A stretch of 64,000 bases of DNA from Ursus arctos (taxonomy: Eukaryota; Chordata; Mammalia; Carnivora; Ursidae): contig NW_026622997.1 of the NCBI RefSeq assembly GCF_023065955.2, positions 17,650,001 through 17,714,000 of the forward strand, read 5' to 3'. The translations under genes were made by a program, and so were the position numbers. Positions 11,655 through 23,171 of this stretch are shown here, one piece after another. The notes under the pieces were generated by a model that searched no databases, had not been told where the DNA came from, and saw only the letters and a list, made by a program, of their open reading frames with translations. Positions within the stretch are counted from its first letter, which is position 1, and every line of letters begins with the position of its first letter.

Positions 11655-12112
11655 GGTACTGGGTTAAATAGTGTCTCCCCTAAATTCATGTCCTCCCAGA
11701 ACCTAAGAATGTAATTTTATTTGGAAATAGGGTCATTGCAGGTAGCATTGGTTAAGACGATAAGGTGGGCCCTGACCAATGACTGGGGTCCTTACAAACA
11801 ACAATGCACAGAGACACAGAGAGGTGGACAGAGAGAAGGTGATGTTAATAAAGAATCATGTAGCGAGGAAAGGCCACGTGAAGACAGAGATTGAAGTGAT
11901 AGGTCTACAAGTCAAGGATACCAAGGATTGTCGGTGACCACCAGTAGCTAGGAGAGAGGCATGGAAGAGATCGTTCCTCCAGGCCTTTAGGAGCAACCAA
12001 CCCAACACCTTGATTTTGGACTTCTAGCTTCTGGACCAGTGAGAGAATTAGTGCCTGTGATTTTAAGCAACACTGTTAATGGTACTTGTTAGAACAGCCC
12101 TAGAAAACAAAT
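11655..12112 (+). mobile_element. MLT1-type LTR, plus orientation
   Basis: Begins about CTGGGTTAAATAGTGTCTCC, with 'aaattcatgtcctcccagaacc', 'tttggaaatagggtcattgcag', the 'ttttggacttctagcttct' phrase and an end near 12112. It belongs to the MaLR group. Confidence 0.8.
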
Positions 12113-13470
12113 ACATCCCTTAAATTTCATGTAACGAAGATGCTTAAATTTCTTTCTTTTTTCACTTTCGGCAATTGGCAAGAACACAGCGGTACAACTT
12201 TTATATTTTGTCTCTATAACTTTACATAATTATACATAAATATACATATTTAAATCTGTAAACATAGGCCTTTATTCCAGCATACAATTTCTTATTTCTA
12301 AATGAACATGTCTAGATGGTTTCCTTCAGCCAGCTCTGGAGCCGAAAAAAAATTACCAAAACCCATAATCTTGTGTGAATCTGTTTGGCTATTTTGAACT
12401 TAGATATTCTTTATTTGAATATTTCTCCTTTGGAAGAAATGACATGATACAAATCTGGTAAGCATATACTCACAAAAGCACAGTATAAATATTTTCTCTT
12501 CTGAGAAATCAGTGAAGCCATTTATAGAGAGTAGAAGAAGAAACCCACAAATATTTACAGCCGTAAGTTGATCAAAACGGATTTCAATTTGTTAAAAATA
12601 CTGAGGGGCACCTGATCAGTGGTGGGGGGAAAGGAGGGAAATAAAAGCATGTTTACTGGTATCTATTAATGAAGAAAAGTTTACTTAAGTTAACTTGATT
12701 AATCAACGAAATTGATAAATCAACAATATTTACTGGGTACTTACTCTGCACTTAAGATCATTATTATTATCATTAGCATGAAATCATTGCTGAGATGGGG
12801 TTTTTTCCTATAGAACTTGCTTCACCCAACTCAGGCTACAGGGTATTCCAAATTCAGTCCCTTAGGGAAGAGTTGTTTATAGTAGCAATATAAAGAAAAA
12901 TGAAAGTAAACCCTAGCTTTTGGGTTTCAAAATAAACTTCTGTTTTAAAATGTAGATTTTATTATTACTCAAGTATGGTAAGACCAGAGGTAGCTGTCTG
13001 CCATTGAAAAAATGATTTGTTGTATTTGCAGATTCCAAGAGAAGAGGGCATTCCATTTAGGGCCACATGGGGAAGCATGAGGGGCTGTCAGGAGGTGGAG
13101 GGAGTGAGGGGAAGGTGTGGACAAGAGGCTTGACTGTGGTTTCTACGGGGGAGGAACAGGAAGGCAGCGTAAGCAGGCTTAGGGCTGGCTAGCTGGAATA
13201 GTTTCAGTGGGCTTTGGGTGGAGTTGTCCTGAGTCGTCTAGCCCCTGGCCCCGGGGTGCAGGGGAATATTGGTCCTGAGTAAGCGAGCCTGATAGAGAGG
13301 GTCGTGGGGTGTGTGAGCTCTGGGTTGGCTGGTTTGCCCTTGAAGTCACTCTCCCAGGCAAGCCATTTACTATCTCTAGGAATTGGCTAATCGTGGGAGG
13401 GGCAATTCCTCTGCGTTGGCAAGTCCCAAGAGGTCAAAGCATAAGAAACAGAAAATTAAAACGCATGATT
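12113..13470. other. Unassigned non-coding stretch
   Basis: AT-rich to about 13000, then G-rich (13080-13320). A short phrase GGGGCACCTGATCAGTGG at 12605 resembles a SINE head but has no body. No gene seen. Confidence 0.5.
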
Positions 13471-13471
13471 A

Positions 13472-13664
13472 GGGGGCACCTGGTGGCTCAGTCGGTTAAG
13501 CGTCTGCCTGTAGCTCAGGTCATGATCCTGGAATCATGGGATCGAGCCCCACATTGGGCTCCCTGCTCAGCTGGAAGTCGGCTTCTCCCTCTGCCTGTCC
13601 TCCCTCTTGTTCTCTCTCTCTCACTCTGTCTCTCTCTCTCAAAAAAAATAAATAAATAAATAAA
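13472..13664 (+). mobile_element. Can-SINE, plus orientation
   Basis: Head GGGGGCACCTGGTGGCTCAG and an A-rich (AAAT)n tail. CATGATTA precedes and follows (13465 and 13669), a target-site duplication. The 116-residue frame (13309-13659) reads through the SINE. Confidence 0.95.
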
Positions 13665-15354
13665 GAGACATGATTAACATACCTCGAGATTTTTTTTTAT
13701 TATCAAGATGTTCGAATGGATCCCCAAATAGGTAAAACACTATAACGATCCCCCATTTAGTCATGGTTCAACCTAATTATCAACAAATCCAGCCCCTATG
13801 TCCTCTCCATTTCCCTCACCATTGGACTGTTCAAAGCAAATTCCAGATGTCTTATTTCACCCATAACTACTTCACTATTCTCTAAAAGAAAAGAATTCTT
13901 TTTTTTTAAACCCACACATAACACTCTTCCCATACATTATTAAATTAACGTGAATTCTTTGCTTTCATCAGTGATCCAGTTAGCATTTACATGTTCTCAC
14001 TTGCCTCACAACGTTTTTCAAAGTTTATTGGTTCACTTCAGGAGACGATGAAGGTTCTAACATTGTACTTGGCTGACAGATCACTTAATTTTTCTGTTAA
14101 TTCTAAATTGTCTTCCTGAAGGGATGTTACAGTAGCAACATACAGAAAAGATTAGTCAAGTTTCGGCTTATGAGTTTCACGATAGACCTTTCAGTCTTGC
14201 CTCAGAGAGAGTGGTTGAAAGCGACTTGAGCCTCTGAAGATTGTCTTTTAAGCATTCAGAATATAGTAGTCATACTATCAACAGCGCACATGGAGGAATG
14301 CTTGCGGCGCCATTTTGTCCCTCTGCCTCAGGGGAGCTGAAAAGATCCAGGAGCTGGAAGAAGGGTCTGTGTTGGGTGAGCTTGGAGCCTGCTCTGGGGT
14401 CCTCTCCGCCGTGTCTGCCAGTGGAGGCTGTGGGAGAGAGAAGTCCTGAATATGTCTGGGGGTCAGGGGTGCGGAAAAGGTCTTCGGCCACATGAGAAAA
14501 TGGAAGGCGATTCATTCAGCGCTTGCAACGGTAAGAGACTCAGCCACCGTGACGTGCATTTTGGCAGAGACTCAAAGGCCGGCGGAGACCTGAGAAGGGT
14601 TGATGGTGGGGAAAGAGGACAACTTCAGCTATGGCCTCCTTGGAAGTGGTTGTCCCGGGGAAGCTGCAGGCAGCTTAAGGACAAGTGGGGCTTCCTATGT
14701 GATCGGAAAGGGACACATATTTGGTTTCCTCTGTCTGGTCCTGAGTTGGAAGCAGGGACAAAAATTAGGGAAGCTGTCAGTTATTCATCAAGTCCTGGCC
14801 ATTTGGGGCTGATCGACGGGCTTCCTGGGTTGTTGCTCGAGATCGCCAGCTGACTTTCTGCAGCTCTGCCTTCGGGCAGGCTGACTTCCCCCGGGCTGGT
14901 GACTGTAGGTAAGGGGTTGGTGTCCGGGGCAGGTGGCTGCAGGTTGTGGGTCAGAGTTCTAATTTTATCACTAGTCTGGTTAAGTCTGTTTGTCTGTTCA
15001 GTCTCTGAGAGGGCAGCAAGGACACCTGCGTGCGCTCCCCATGTGAGCCTTGCGAGAGGCATGGGAAAATACCCCACGTTCCCTGGGTCTCCCTCCGAGC
15101 GCCCAGAAAGAGCTGAGAAGGGCGTGCTGGGAGGCTACATTCTCTGAGGAGAAAAGAGTGACCCGTGTGGTTTAAGGTTCAGAGACCAGATAGAAACACA
15201 GGACCTTCTCCCTTAGAGCTGAGGCTTTGGTTTCTAACTGTCTTAAAGAAAATGTATTCTTCTTTACCCTTACAAATATTGCATCATTTCAGTCTGACAG
15301 TAGCCTTGTATCTTGCCTATGTGTTCTTTTTTTCTGTATTCTTGATGCCCTGGG
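13665..15354. other. Unassigned stretch, moderately GC-rich from 14290
   Basis: Several overlapping frames of 60-133 residues on both strands; none is convincing. From 14290 to 15150 the base composition is richer in G/C and CpG than the flanks. This could be decayed ERV internal sequence leading to the LTR on the right, but I see no retroviral motif. Confidence 0.45.
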
Positions 15355-15828
15355 ATGTGGGCCTCGAACCTGGAGAGACTGCCCCTCCCAGGGCTAGCTA
15401 ATTCCTAGAGATAGTAAAGAAGTCCTCTACCAGCTTGCCTTTGATATACAAACCAACCAATCCCATGCTCTGACCATCTCCTTTATCAAATTCTCAAACA
15501 CCAAGCCAGTATTTCCCTGCCCGAAATCCCCCAGGGCTAGATGCGGGACAACTGGGGACCACCCCTAAAACCCAGAGCCCGCTGAAATTATTCAAACGAT
15601 CCAGTCCCAAACTTCCTCCACCTATGGACCCTGTGAAAACCCCAATAAAGGCCCTAAGCTATGCTCTTCCTTCTCACCCCTCTTCTGCTACCTGACTGTC
15701 CCTGGTGCTTCCCCATGTGACCCTGCATGGCATGGCCTCCTGTTTGCAGAGCTCTGAGAGTATAAACTTCTTTCTTCGTTACAGTAATTTCTGTGTCTGC
15801 ATGTCTTATTGTATCTGATATTTCAGGG
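15355..15828 (+). mobile_element. Class I-like ERV LTR, plus orientation
   Basis: Order and content fit a gammaretrovirus-like LTR: 'caaaccaaccaatcccatgc', GGGCTAGATGCGGGACAACT, AATAAA at 15643-15648 and a second 'gagtataaacttctttcttcg' region, ending near TGTATCTGATATTTCAGGG. No pol or env frame is adjacent. Left boundary is approximate. Confidence 0.6.
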
Positions 15829-15837
15829 CTCTCTGCC

Positions 15838-15960
15838 AGAGGGTTTCACTGTCCCCACTTAAAGGTGAGTGAACTGAGACTTGGAGCAGTTTAAGGTCTG
15901 GTGCTAAGCCGGCAAGTTGTGGAACTGGAATCCCAATCCAGACCCCTCTCTCCATTTCCC
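15838..15960 (-). repeat. MIR SINE fragment, minus orientation
   Basis: 'ctgtccccacttaaaggtgagtgaactgag' followed by 'gtgctaagccggcaagttgtggaactggaatcc' is the reversed MIR core. Confidence 0.6.
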
Positions 15961-16925
15961 CGCGTGCATCACAGAGAGAGGACAGTCTCCACCATGCCTT
16001 CGACGGAGGTGGGCGCTTGCTTTCACTCTTCCAGATCTCAGAGCTCTGGTGAAGGTCTTGTCCTCTGGGTGCCCTGAGGGACACCGGCAGGGGTGGGTGA
16101 GCGTAAACCCGCCGCCCATTCCTACCTCCCTGTGTCCTTGGGTTCTTTCCTTTACATTATGTGAGGGAATTTCTGGCATTTCAACTTCATTTGGTCAAGT
16201 CTGCCCTTGGGTTTGGGCCAGGGAGCAGGCAGGGAGACTCCCTCCTAGCTGCAGGGACTGTCAGGTACCACGGGTGGGAATCTCAGGGAAGGATGGTCAA
16301 CAGAGAGATGGTGTCAGCTCTGTCTAATTGTGCTCTTCCCTTCTGAGACAAGCCTCTTCGGAATCCGCGTCCACACCCACTCCCCGAGGGTTCAGAACCT
16401 TCACAAACCAGGTGTTCCTTTTGATGTGAGACTAACTCGTTCCTGGAACTGTCTTTCTAATTGGCTCCCGGGGGGCAGAGCGGGCTCCGACTCCACGGAA
16501 GTTTGGGGGTGTGATAGTGGAGTGGGGTATGAGGGCAGCGGCCAGAAGAGTTTCTCCAAAGAGGCTATTCCAGGGTCTTCAGACAAGGTAGGGTCAGCCT
16601 CATTAGGCAGGGGAGGAGGGTTGCTTCTCCGGAAGAGGGAGACTCGGAATTTTGGGAGGTTTAAGTACACAGAATCATCCACATTTTCAACATCCATATT
16701 TTAAATCTTTTTTGTTTTGGTTTGGTTTTGGTAATTCTGATTTTTTGAGGGGTCATTTTTTTCTTGGTCAGATCTGATTAGATGATTATTATTTTTACCT
16801 TGAATGATGACTAACTAATAAAGAACTTGTATGAGGAAAGCAGCAACTCTGTCATTTTCTTATGATGCCCTTGCTTTAATATTAGTCATAAATAGCATCT
16901 GTCATCTGAAGTTTATTCGTGGACT
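15961..16925. other. Unassigned non-coding stretch
   Basis: Moderately GC-rich to about 16650. Frames of 61-136 residues overlap on both strands without recognisable domains. Confidence 0.45.
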
Positions 16926-16929
16926 GGTG

Positions 16930-17337
16930 TTTCAGTTTGCTAAAGCGTCTGTAACAAAATGTCACGGGCTGAGTGGCTTAAATAACAGAAATTTGTTGTC
17001 TCACCATCTGGATCAAGCTGAGATCAAGACGTCAGTAGGGTTGGTTCCTTCTGAAGGTTGTGAGGGAGAATCCGTTCTATGCCTTTCTCCTTGGCTGGTA
17101 CATGACCGTTTTCTCCCTTCTCCTTCTTCACGTTGTCTTCCCTCTGTGTTTGTCTGTGTCCAAAGTTTTCCTTCTAATAAAAATGCCAGGCATGTTGGAT
17201 TATGGCCCACTCCAATAACCTTGCCTTAACTTGATTACCCTTGCACAGACACTATCTCTAAGTAAGGTCACATTCTGAGAAATGAGGGATTAGGACCGCC
17301 ACGCACGGATTTGGGGATGAAAATTCAATCCATAACA
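16930..17337 (-). mobile_element. MLT1-type LTR, minus orientation
   Basis: TTTGCTAAAGCGTCTGTAAC, 'gagtggcttaaataacagaaatttg', 'gggttggttccttctgaaggttgtgag' and 'ctctaagtaaggtcacattctgag' through CAATCCATAACAGAG are the MLT1 LTR read in reverse. The 132-residue frame 16831-17229 is repeat-derived. Confidence 0.85.
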
Positions 17338-17420
17338 GAGGATATCTTCTTAAGACACTTGTGTATTTAGTAAAGATTAATGTACTTAACATTACTTAAG
17401 ATAATTCTCTTTCTAGAAGA

Positions 17421-17620
17421 TTTTTAAAAAAGATTTTATTTGTTTGAGAGAGAGAGCATGAGCATGAGTGGGGGGAAATGGCAGAGGGAGAGGGAGAGAG
17501 AATCAGATTCCCCGCTGGGTGCAGAGCCCCACCCAGGGCTCAATCCCATGACCCTGAGATCACCACCTGAGCTGAAAGCAGGAGTTGGACGCTTAACCAA
17601 CTGAATCACCCAGGCCCCCC
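17421..17620 (-). mobile_element. Can-SINE, minus, first of a same-site pair
   Basis: Tail AAAAAAGATTTTATTTG on the left and head CACCCAGGCCCCCC on the right. Left flank TTAAGATAATTCT (17397) recurs right after this SINE (17625) and after the next one (17836). It is more diverged than its neighbour and so probably the older of the two. Confidence 0.93.
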
Positions 17621-17635
17621 TACATAAGATAATTC

Positions 17636-17833
17636 TTTTTTTTTTTTTTAAGATTTTTATTTTATTTATGTGACAGAGAGACAGCCAGCGAGAGAGGGAA
17701 CACAGCAGGGGAGTGGGAGAGGAAGAAGCAGGCTCCCAGCGGAGGAGCCCGATGTGGGGCTCGATCCCGTAATGCCGGGATCACGCCCTGAGCCGAAGGC
17801 AGACGCTCAACGACTGCGCTACCCAGGCACCCC
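17636..17833 (-). mobile_element. Can-SINE, minus, second of a same-site pair
   Basis: Young subtype (CAGCCAGCGAGAGAGGGAAC body, GGTGCCTGGGTAGC head on the minus strand). The flanking CATAAGATAATTCTT copies at 17624 and 17834 are a perfect duplication, consistent with recent insertion into the duplication made by the first SINE. Confidence 0.95.
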
Positions 17834-17849
17834 ATAAGATAATTCTTAA

Positions 17850-18720
17850 ATCGGCTTACCCAGCACTGATAAACTGTAAGTCACAGCCATGTTCTGGATG
17901 TGAATGAGAGGGTGAGGTGTTAACTACAAATCCTCGTGCTGGTGAAATTCCTACTTTTCCTTCATGATCCCTTACCTACTACATACGACGTGTCATCTTA
18001 CTGTCTGAGAACCAAGTTGGGGCGGAGTCAAGTCATATACTAAACATTAGTAAAGTTTTAGTTCTTCTTTATGATTTCAAGTTCTAGTGCTCAAGTTCTA
18101 GTGTTTTCTTCCAACTTTAGAGACCACTACTTTATTGAAGTGTCATTCTGGCCCAAATCAAGGGGTCTCTAACTTGAAAAAATGAGGATAAATTTTAGAG
18201 AGAATGAAAGAATTCTGGCTGTACATGGCCATTAGATAACTCTAATAATTAAGCATATAAAAAGGTATCCCTCCACTTGGGGTGGAAGAGTCGTGACCAT
18301 CGATTTGAAGAAGATGGACCAATGAAGAGCTTGGCCAGTGGCTCGATGAGCAAAATAGGCCCCCGTTTGAAGTAATTCCCAATTCAAAAAAGTACTATTC
18401 TCCCACAATCCCTGGCACAGCTGACCGAGCTTGGGTTGACAGTGCATTTGTACATCACTTGACTAATACACAGCACTATTTGATGAAATAGACCGTCATA
18501 TGAACAAACTTTGAAACTTCAAGTCTAAAATCAACAAAATAAAGACAACACTCTGCTAACGCAACAGTGGTTTTTGCTATTATTTGACATTAGGAAAAAT
18601 GACAACAACTTCTTCAGTTTTCATTTTTTCAACCATTGGGTTTCTATGCCGAGAAGTGCGAACTGTTTTTTGGTTCTTGTCCTATGGGATAGTTTTTTAA
18701 AAAGAATTTTGGATTGTTTT
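17850..18720. other. Unassigned non-coding stretch
   Basis: AT-rich; nothing coding or repeat-like recognised. Confidence 0.5.
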
Positions 18721-18721
18721 T

Positions 18722-18912
18722 ATTTAACTCAGTGGTTCCCCAATTGTAGCATGCGTCCAAATCACTGGAGAGATTAAAAAACAGACTGTCAGACCCTACT
18801 CCCTTCTGATTCAGCAGGTCGAGGGACGCGGTAGGTGAGGACTCACGTTTTAACAAGTTCCCAGGTGGTGCTACTTGCTGCTGTGTGCGGACCACACTTT
18901 GAGAACCAGTGC
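18722..18912 (+). mobile_element. MER5A-like hAT (Charlie) element
   Basis: Starts CTCAGTGGTTCCCCAA, contains 'tcagaccctactcccttctgattcagcaggtc', and ends TTTGAGAACCAGTG: the inverted CAGTGGTT/AACCAGTG ends and internal phrase are those of the non-autonomous MER5A family. No transposase is encoded. Confidence 0.8.
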
Positions 18913-19044
18913 TCTAAACCATTCTGCGATGTAAAGTTTGCTTTACTTATTGGTTATTTTTGATAACTTGTTATCTAAAACTGAAGCAATTGGGAGAGTC
19001 TAAATGCATACTATTTTATATTCTTTTAAAAAATATTGCTTTTT

Positions 19045-19153
19045 AAAAAAGTTTATTTATTTAAGTCATCTCTACACCCAACGTGGGGCTCAAACTCATG
19101 ACCCTGAGATTAAGAGTCATATGCTCTCCTAACTGAGCCAGCCAGGCGCTCCT
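19045..19153 (-). mobile_element. Short Can-SINE subtype
   Basis: Only about 108 bp: tail AAAAAAGTTTATTTATTTAA joins directly to 'cccaacgtggggctcaaactcatgaccctgagattaag' and the head CCAGCCAGGCGCTCC. It lacks the CT/GA-rich middle. Perfect duplication AAAATATTGCTTTT flanks it (about 19029 and 19157). The element at 24745-24849 has the same form. Confidence 0.88.
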
Positions 19154-19196
19154 GAAAATATTGCTTTTGATTAATTTTATATGGAGCTGTAATTAT

Positions 19197-19377
19197 TTTT
19201 TTTAAAGATTTTATTTATTTATTTGAGAGAGAGAGGCAGAGGGAGAGGAAAAGGGAGAAGCAGGCTCCCTGCTAAGCAGGGATGTGGGGCTTGATGTGGG
19301 GCTCGATCCCAGGACCCTGGGATCATGACCTGAGCTGAAGGTAGACGCTTAACTGACTGAGCCGCCCCGGCGTCCCT
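19197..19377 (-). mobile_element. Can-SINE, minus orientation
   Basis: AAAGATTTTATTTATTTATTTG tail side, GA-rich middle, head GCCGCCCCGGCGTCCC. Contains an internal repetition of GATGTGGGGCTTGATGTGGG. Confidence 0.92.
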
Positions 19378-19595
19378 CAGTTACAATTTTTGAGGTAAAA
19401 TCATTGCTATTGCGTTAATGCTCAGTAAGATTTTTCCATTAGTATTGTAAATAAGAAAATAAAACTTTTGAGTATTATTGTTAAAACAAGCAACCAAAGA
19501 ACTTTCATTGTTTTTGTTAATTCAGAGATTTTGTACAATGATTTTAAAGCAATTACAGATGTAATGGGACCACTGATTTGTTTAGCATTTACTTT

Positions 19596-19773
19596 TTAAA
19601 AAAGCTTTTGCTTATTTATTTGAGAGAGAGCGAGCACAAGTTGGGGAGAAGCAGAGGGACCAGCAGACTCCCCACTGAGCCGGGAGCCCAATGCCGGGCT
19701 CGATCCCAGGACCCTGAGATCCTGACCTGAGCTGAAGGTAAACGTTTAAATGACTGAGCCACCCAGGTGCCCC
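19596..19773 (-). mobile_element. Can-SINE, minus orientation
   Basis: AAAAAAGCTTTTGCTTATTT tail, then AGAGAGCGAGCACAAG and head CCACCCAGGTGCCCC. Diverged tail suggests an older copy. Confidence 0.92.
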
Positions 19774-20585
19774 TTAATGTTTTAAATACAGAAGCAAATC
19801 TCAGAATTGCTCAGAATGTGAGGCAAGTCTCAAGAATTGACAAAGTAGGTAAACATGTGCCTTTTGAAAATGCCAAAATAATGAGATGCTTCTGATACTT
19901 GCTTACTGCCTTGTTACTAAAGAAATTGGGATTCCAGACCAGCTAGTGTGTGCTGCCTCTACGCCTGAATATACTCCATTTATTGTGTTTATTCTACCAT
20001 AGTCCTGCTTATGACATTTTGAGTGCTGAAGATTGCTAAGGTCAACAGTACCTGAAATTAATGTGATTCCAGCAAGTTGAACCATCCTCCCTAGCAACAA
20101 AATCAAGAAATGGTTCCCTGATATCTGTTTATTTCCATCTCCAAATAAATGGATCTTTTGCAATTTGGATGTATTTGCACACTAAACGTAGTTGAACTAT
20201 TTGGAAATATTTCGAGTTGTGTAAGCAATGCAAGAAAAATATAGACGTTCTTTAATCAATCTAACTAACTATTTTCCTAATTGGCTCAAGTATTTAATAA
20301 CTTAATTTTGCATCTTAATACTATGTCATAAATCCAAAAGCAGCTTGATACCCACGTTATATTCCATGAAAAGCCTAGTGGTCAATAAACACTTTTCCAC
20401 ATTAAAACTTTAAAGTCTTATTGGTTAAAAAAAGTTACAGCAACATTAAATGCTTATTTCAGTGAGGTAAGCAATAGAGGGGTTTATAACTCAGGTTTGA
20501 GGTTTCCTGCCTTAATCCTGCCCTTTCGAAGTTATGTTCTCTATGGTCAAAAACTACGTATTTATATACCATAGTAATTGAAGCT
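19774..20585. other. Unassigned non-coding stretch
   Basis: AT-rich. The 86-residue minus-strand frame (19903-20163) has no recognisable domain. Confidence 0.5.
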
Positions 20586-20589
20586 TTTC

Positions 20590-20765
20590 AAAAATGATGT
20601 GATGCTAGTCTTGTTACTTTGTGGTTTGATTTTTTCACTTAACATTATGCCATGGACAGACCCTCAGGTCAATATATATTGTTCTAGTTCATTACTTTTC
20701 ATTGCTGTGTATTTTATTATACCATTCTTATAGCCAATGACTTTTTGTACAACTTGAGAATGAGC
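20590..20765 (-). mobile_element. L1 3' UTR fragment, minus orientation
   Basis: 'ttttttcacttaacattatgccatggacag', then 'cattgctgtgtattttattataccattc' and 'tagccaatgactttttgtac' resemble the reversed 3' end of old L1 elements. Confidence 0.5.
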
Positions 20766-20894
20766 TGAATGAGTTTCTCAGAGATTTTCCTCCAAAAATT
20801 GTATCTTACTAATCATGATGTATTTTCCTAGTTACATGTTCCCTTTTATTGGTTTAGAGCAATTTTTCATTTTTCTCTATGTTATTAGGAAAAC

Positions 20895-22540
20895 ATGCCC
20901 TTTATCCATTCATCCACTTGTCCATTCTTCAACAACTAGTTATGGATCAGTCAGAAGGTGTCCTAGGTCTCAATGATTCATCAGTGAACAAAATAGTTAA
21001 TGTCCCTGTCTCCGTGGATCTTACATTTTAATTGAGAGGGAGGCGATAGACAAATATGACAGGTGATGACTGACGTTGTGCAGAAAAATAAAAAAGAACA
21101 AAAGGAATAGTCAACACCAGGAGGTGGAGAGGAGGTATGCTCTTTTATATAAAGCAGTCAAGGAAGGCCACATGGATGGGGTAACTTTTTTTTTAATTTT
21201 TAAAGATTTATTTATTTATTTTAGAAAGAGAGCGCAGCGGAGAGGCAGAAGGCGAGGGAGTGAATCTCAAGCAGGCTTGACTTCCTGCTGAGCACAGAGC
21301 CTGATGTAGGGCTCAATCTCACCACCCTGAGACCATGACCTGAGCTGAAATCAAGATTTGGACACCTAACTGACTAAGCCAACCAGGTGCCTCAGATGAG
21401 ATAACTTTTAAGCAGGACCCCTAACTCAGTTTTGAAAAGAATCTAGCAAACATCTGAAAAGAATTTCAAGTTGTGAGAGCAGTGAGTGCAAAGGCCCTGG
21501 GGTAGGAGTGTTCTTGGTTTTTGTGAGGAACAGGAAGGAGGCCAGTGTGAATGGAACCGAGGAAGAGGGAGAGTAAGCAGAAGATGAGATTTAGGGAGGG
21601 TTTTGTGGATCCTCCCAAAGCAATTAGGCTTGTATGTCAGTGAGAGGGGACGTCCCTGGATGGTTTTAAGCAGAATGACATGATCTGACTCACCTTTAAA
21701 AGTAGCTCTCTATCTGCTGTGTGGTAAATAGACTGTAGTGGGAAGCAGGGAGACCAGCTTGAGGGATTTATAGTAATCCAGGGGACAGATGACGGCATGT
21801 AGAGCTGGTCAGGCAACAAGGGATGTAGTGAGAAGTGGTCAGATTTTGGATGTATTTGGGCAGTGGGAGCAACGAGACTGCTGTTGGCTTTGTTTGGGTG
21901 AGTGCTGTGAGAGCAAGAAGAAGTCAAGGCTGACTCTGAAATTAGACACGTCAGGATGGAATTACTTTTTATTGAGGCAAGGTTGATGGTGAGAGGAGCC
22001 GGTTTGGACGAGGGTACAGGTAGCAGCTTGTTTCTGGATACGCTGGGTTTGTGATGAATTCAGTGGAGATGCTGGGTAAGCAGGTGGATATGATTCCGGT
22101 GTTCAAGGGAAAGTCCTGGACCGTTGGCATGTGTCTATTACAGCTGCGAGCCGAGGGTATGAATGCAGATGGAGAAAAGAAGAGGTTCGAGGTCTGAGCT
22201 GTGAAACAAACCAGTGAGCAAAGAACACTGGCAAGGAGTAGCCCCCGAGCACACAGAGAACCCAGTGGGAGTGACATACACAGTGTCAAGGAGGGAGAAG
22301 TCAGCTGGGTCAAATGATCCTGACCCAACAGCTAAGATGAAGACTGAGAGTAATGTTGACTTCAGCATGAAAGTCATTAGTGAGATTGACAAGAACTCTT
22401 TCTGGCGGCGTGGCAGACGAAAGCCAGATTGGAGCACATTTCAGCAGCATGGGAGAAGAGAAATTGGAGGCAGCAATTATAGTAATACTTTCCCAGTCTG
22501 ACTCGAAAGAGCACAGAGGAATGGGATGGAAGCTGGAGAG
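20895..22540 (-). mobile_element. Long L2 LINE block (ORF2 end and 3' UTR), minus
   Basis: An unusually long L2 remnant, about 1.4 kb without the SINE that splits it. The right half, read on the minus strand, corresponds to the end of the L2 reverse-transcriptase ORF ('cagattttggatgtatttgggcagtggg', 'ccaggggacagatgacggcatg'). The left half is the 3' UTR ('gtgcaaaggccctggggtagg', 'aacaggaaggaggccagtgtga'). Frames are broken many times, so it is not functional. A Can-SINE sits at 21190-21393. Confidence 0.8.
21187..21393 (-). mobile_element. Can-SINE nested in L2
   Basis: T-run and TTAAAGATTTATTTATTTATTT tail, head CCAACCAGGTGCCTC. GATGGGGTAACTTTT before and GATGAGATAACTTTT after are the target-site duplication, two differences apart, and lie within L2 sequence. 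Confidence 0.94.
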
Positions 22541-23170
22541 GTGAGATCAAGAGACGCTTAAAAAATTTTTTTTTTTTAAATGTGAGTAATCATAGCAGGT
22601 TTGAATGTTCTAGCATGTTGCAGGTGCAGGGGTGAGATGGAAAAAATACTGGACCGATGCTGTTGAGTAAGGGTGAGGATCTCACCCTCACTTTCAAGTG
22701 TGACTGTGTTTTGGTCTGATTAAATGTCATTTTTGGCAGGTGCTCATCAGAGGAGACCTCTGTGAAACAGCCACCACATGCATCAGACGGTAAGCCCGTA
22801 TTAAATGAGGCATTTCTTCTGATGAACTTGAAGAATTTGGGAGTTTGTGGGAAGAAGGAAGAAAAGAGCACCAGCCCTTTCCCCAGATGGAGGGTGTGAC
22901 TTTTGGGCAGAATAACCGGGCTGGCGGTAAGAAAAGCCATCTGTCCTGGCAGTTCGGCTCTGGCCTTTCCCCAAGAAAGTGACATCAGTGCCATAGTCCC
23001 CTGCGTAGCTAGAAAAGAGAATTAGACTTTCAAACTCCTTTGTGTTTTCTCCAAGGCGATGACTTTGATTCTATACGAAAAAATACACATTCAAAAAACT
23101 GAAATTGGGGTGAAGAAATGTGTGATGAGTTTTCACTTGAGTGTAAGGGTTAGAAATCCGAATTCTAGAG
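22541..23170. other. Unassigned non-coding stretch
   Basis: A T-run at 22564-22577 and a 134-residue minus-strand frame (22590-22994) without recognisable domain. Confidence 0.5.
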
Positions 23171-23171
23171 C

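Noticed and set aside
12605..12625. SINE head-like phrase GGGGCACCTGATCAGTGG
   Set aside because: No SINE body or tail follows and no duplication flanks it.
13472..13664. tRNA gene suggested by A- and B-box-like sequence in the SINE
   Set aside because: The tRNA-derived heads of Can-SINEs keep promoter boxes but cannot fold as functional tRNAs. This holds for every Can-SINE here.
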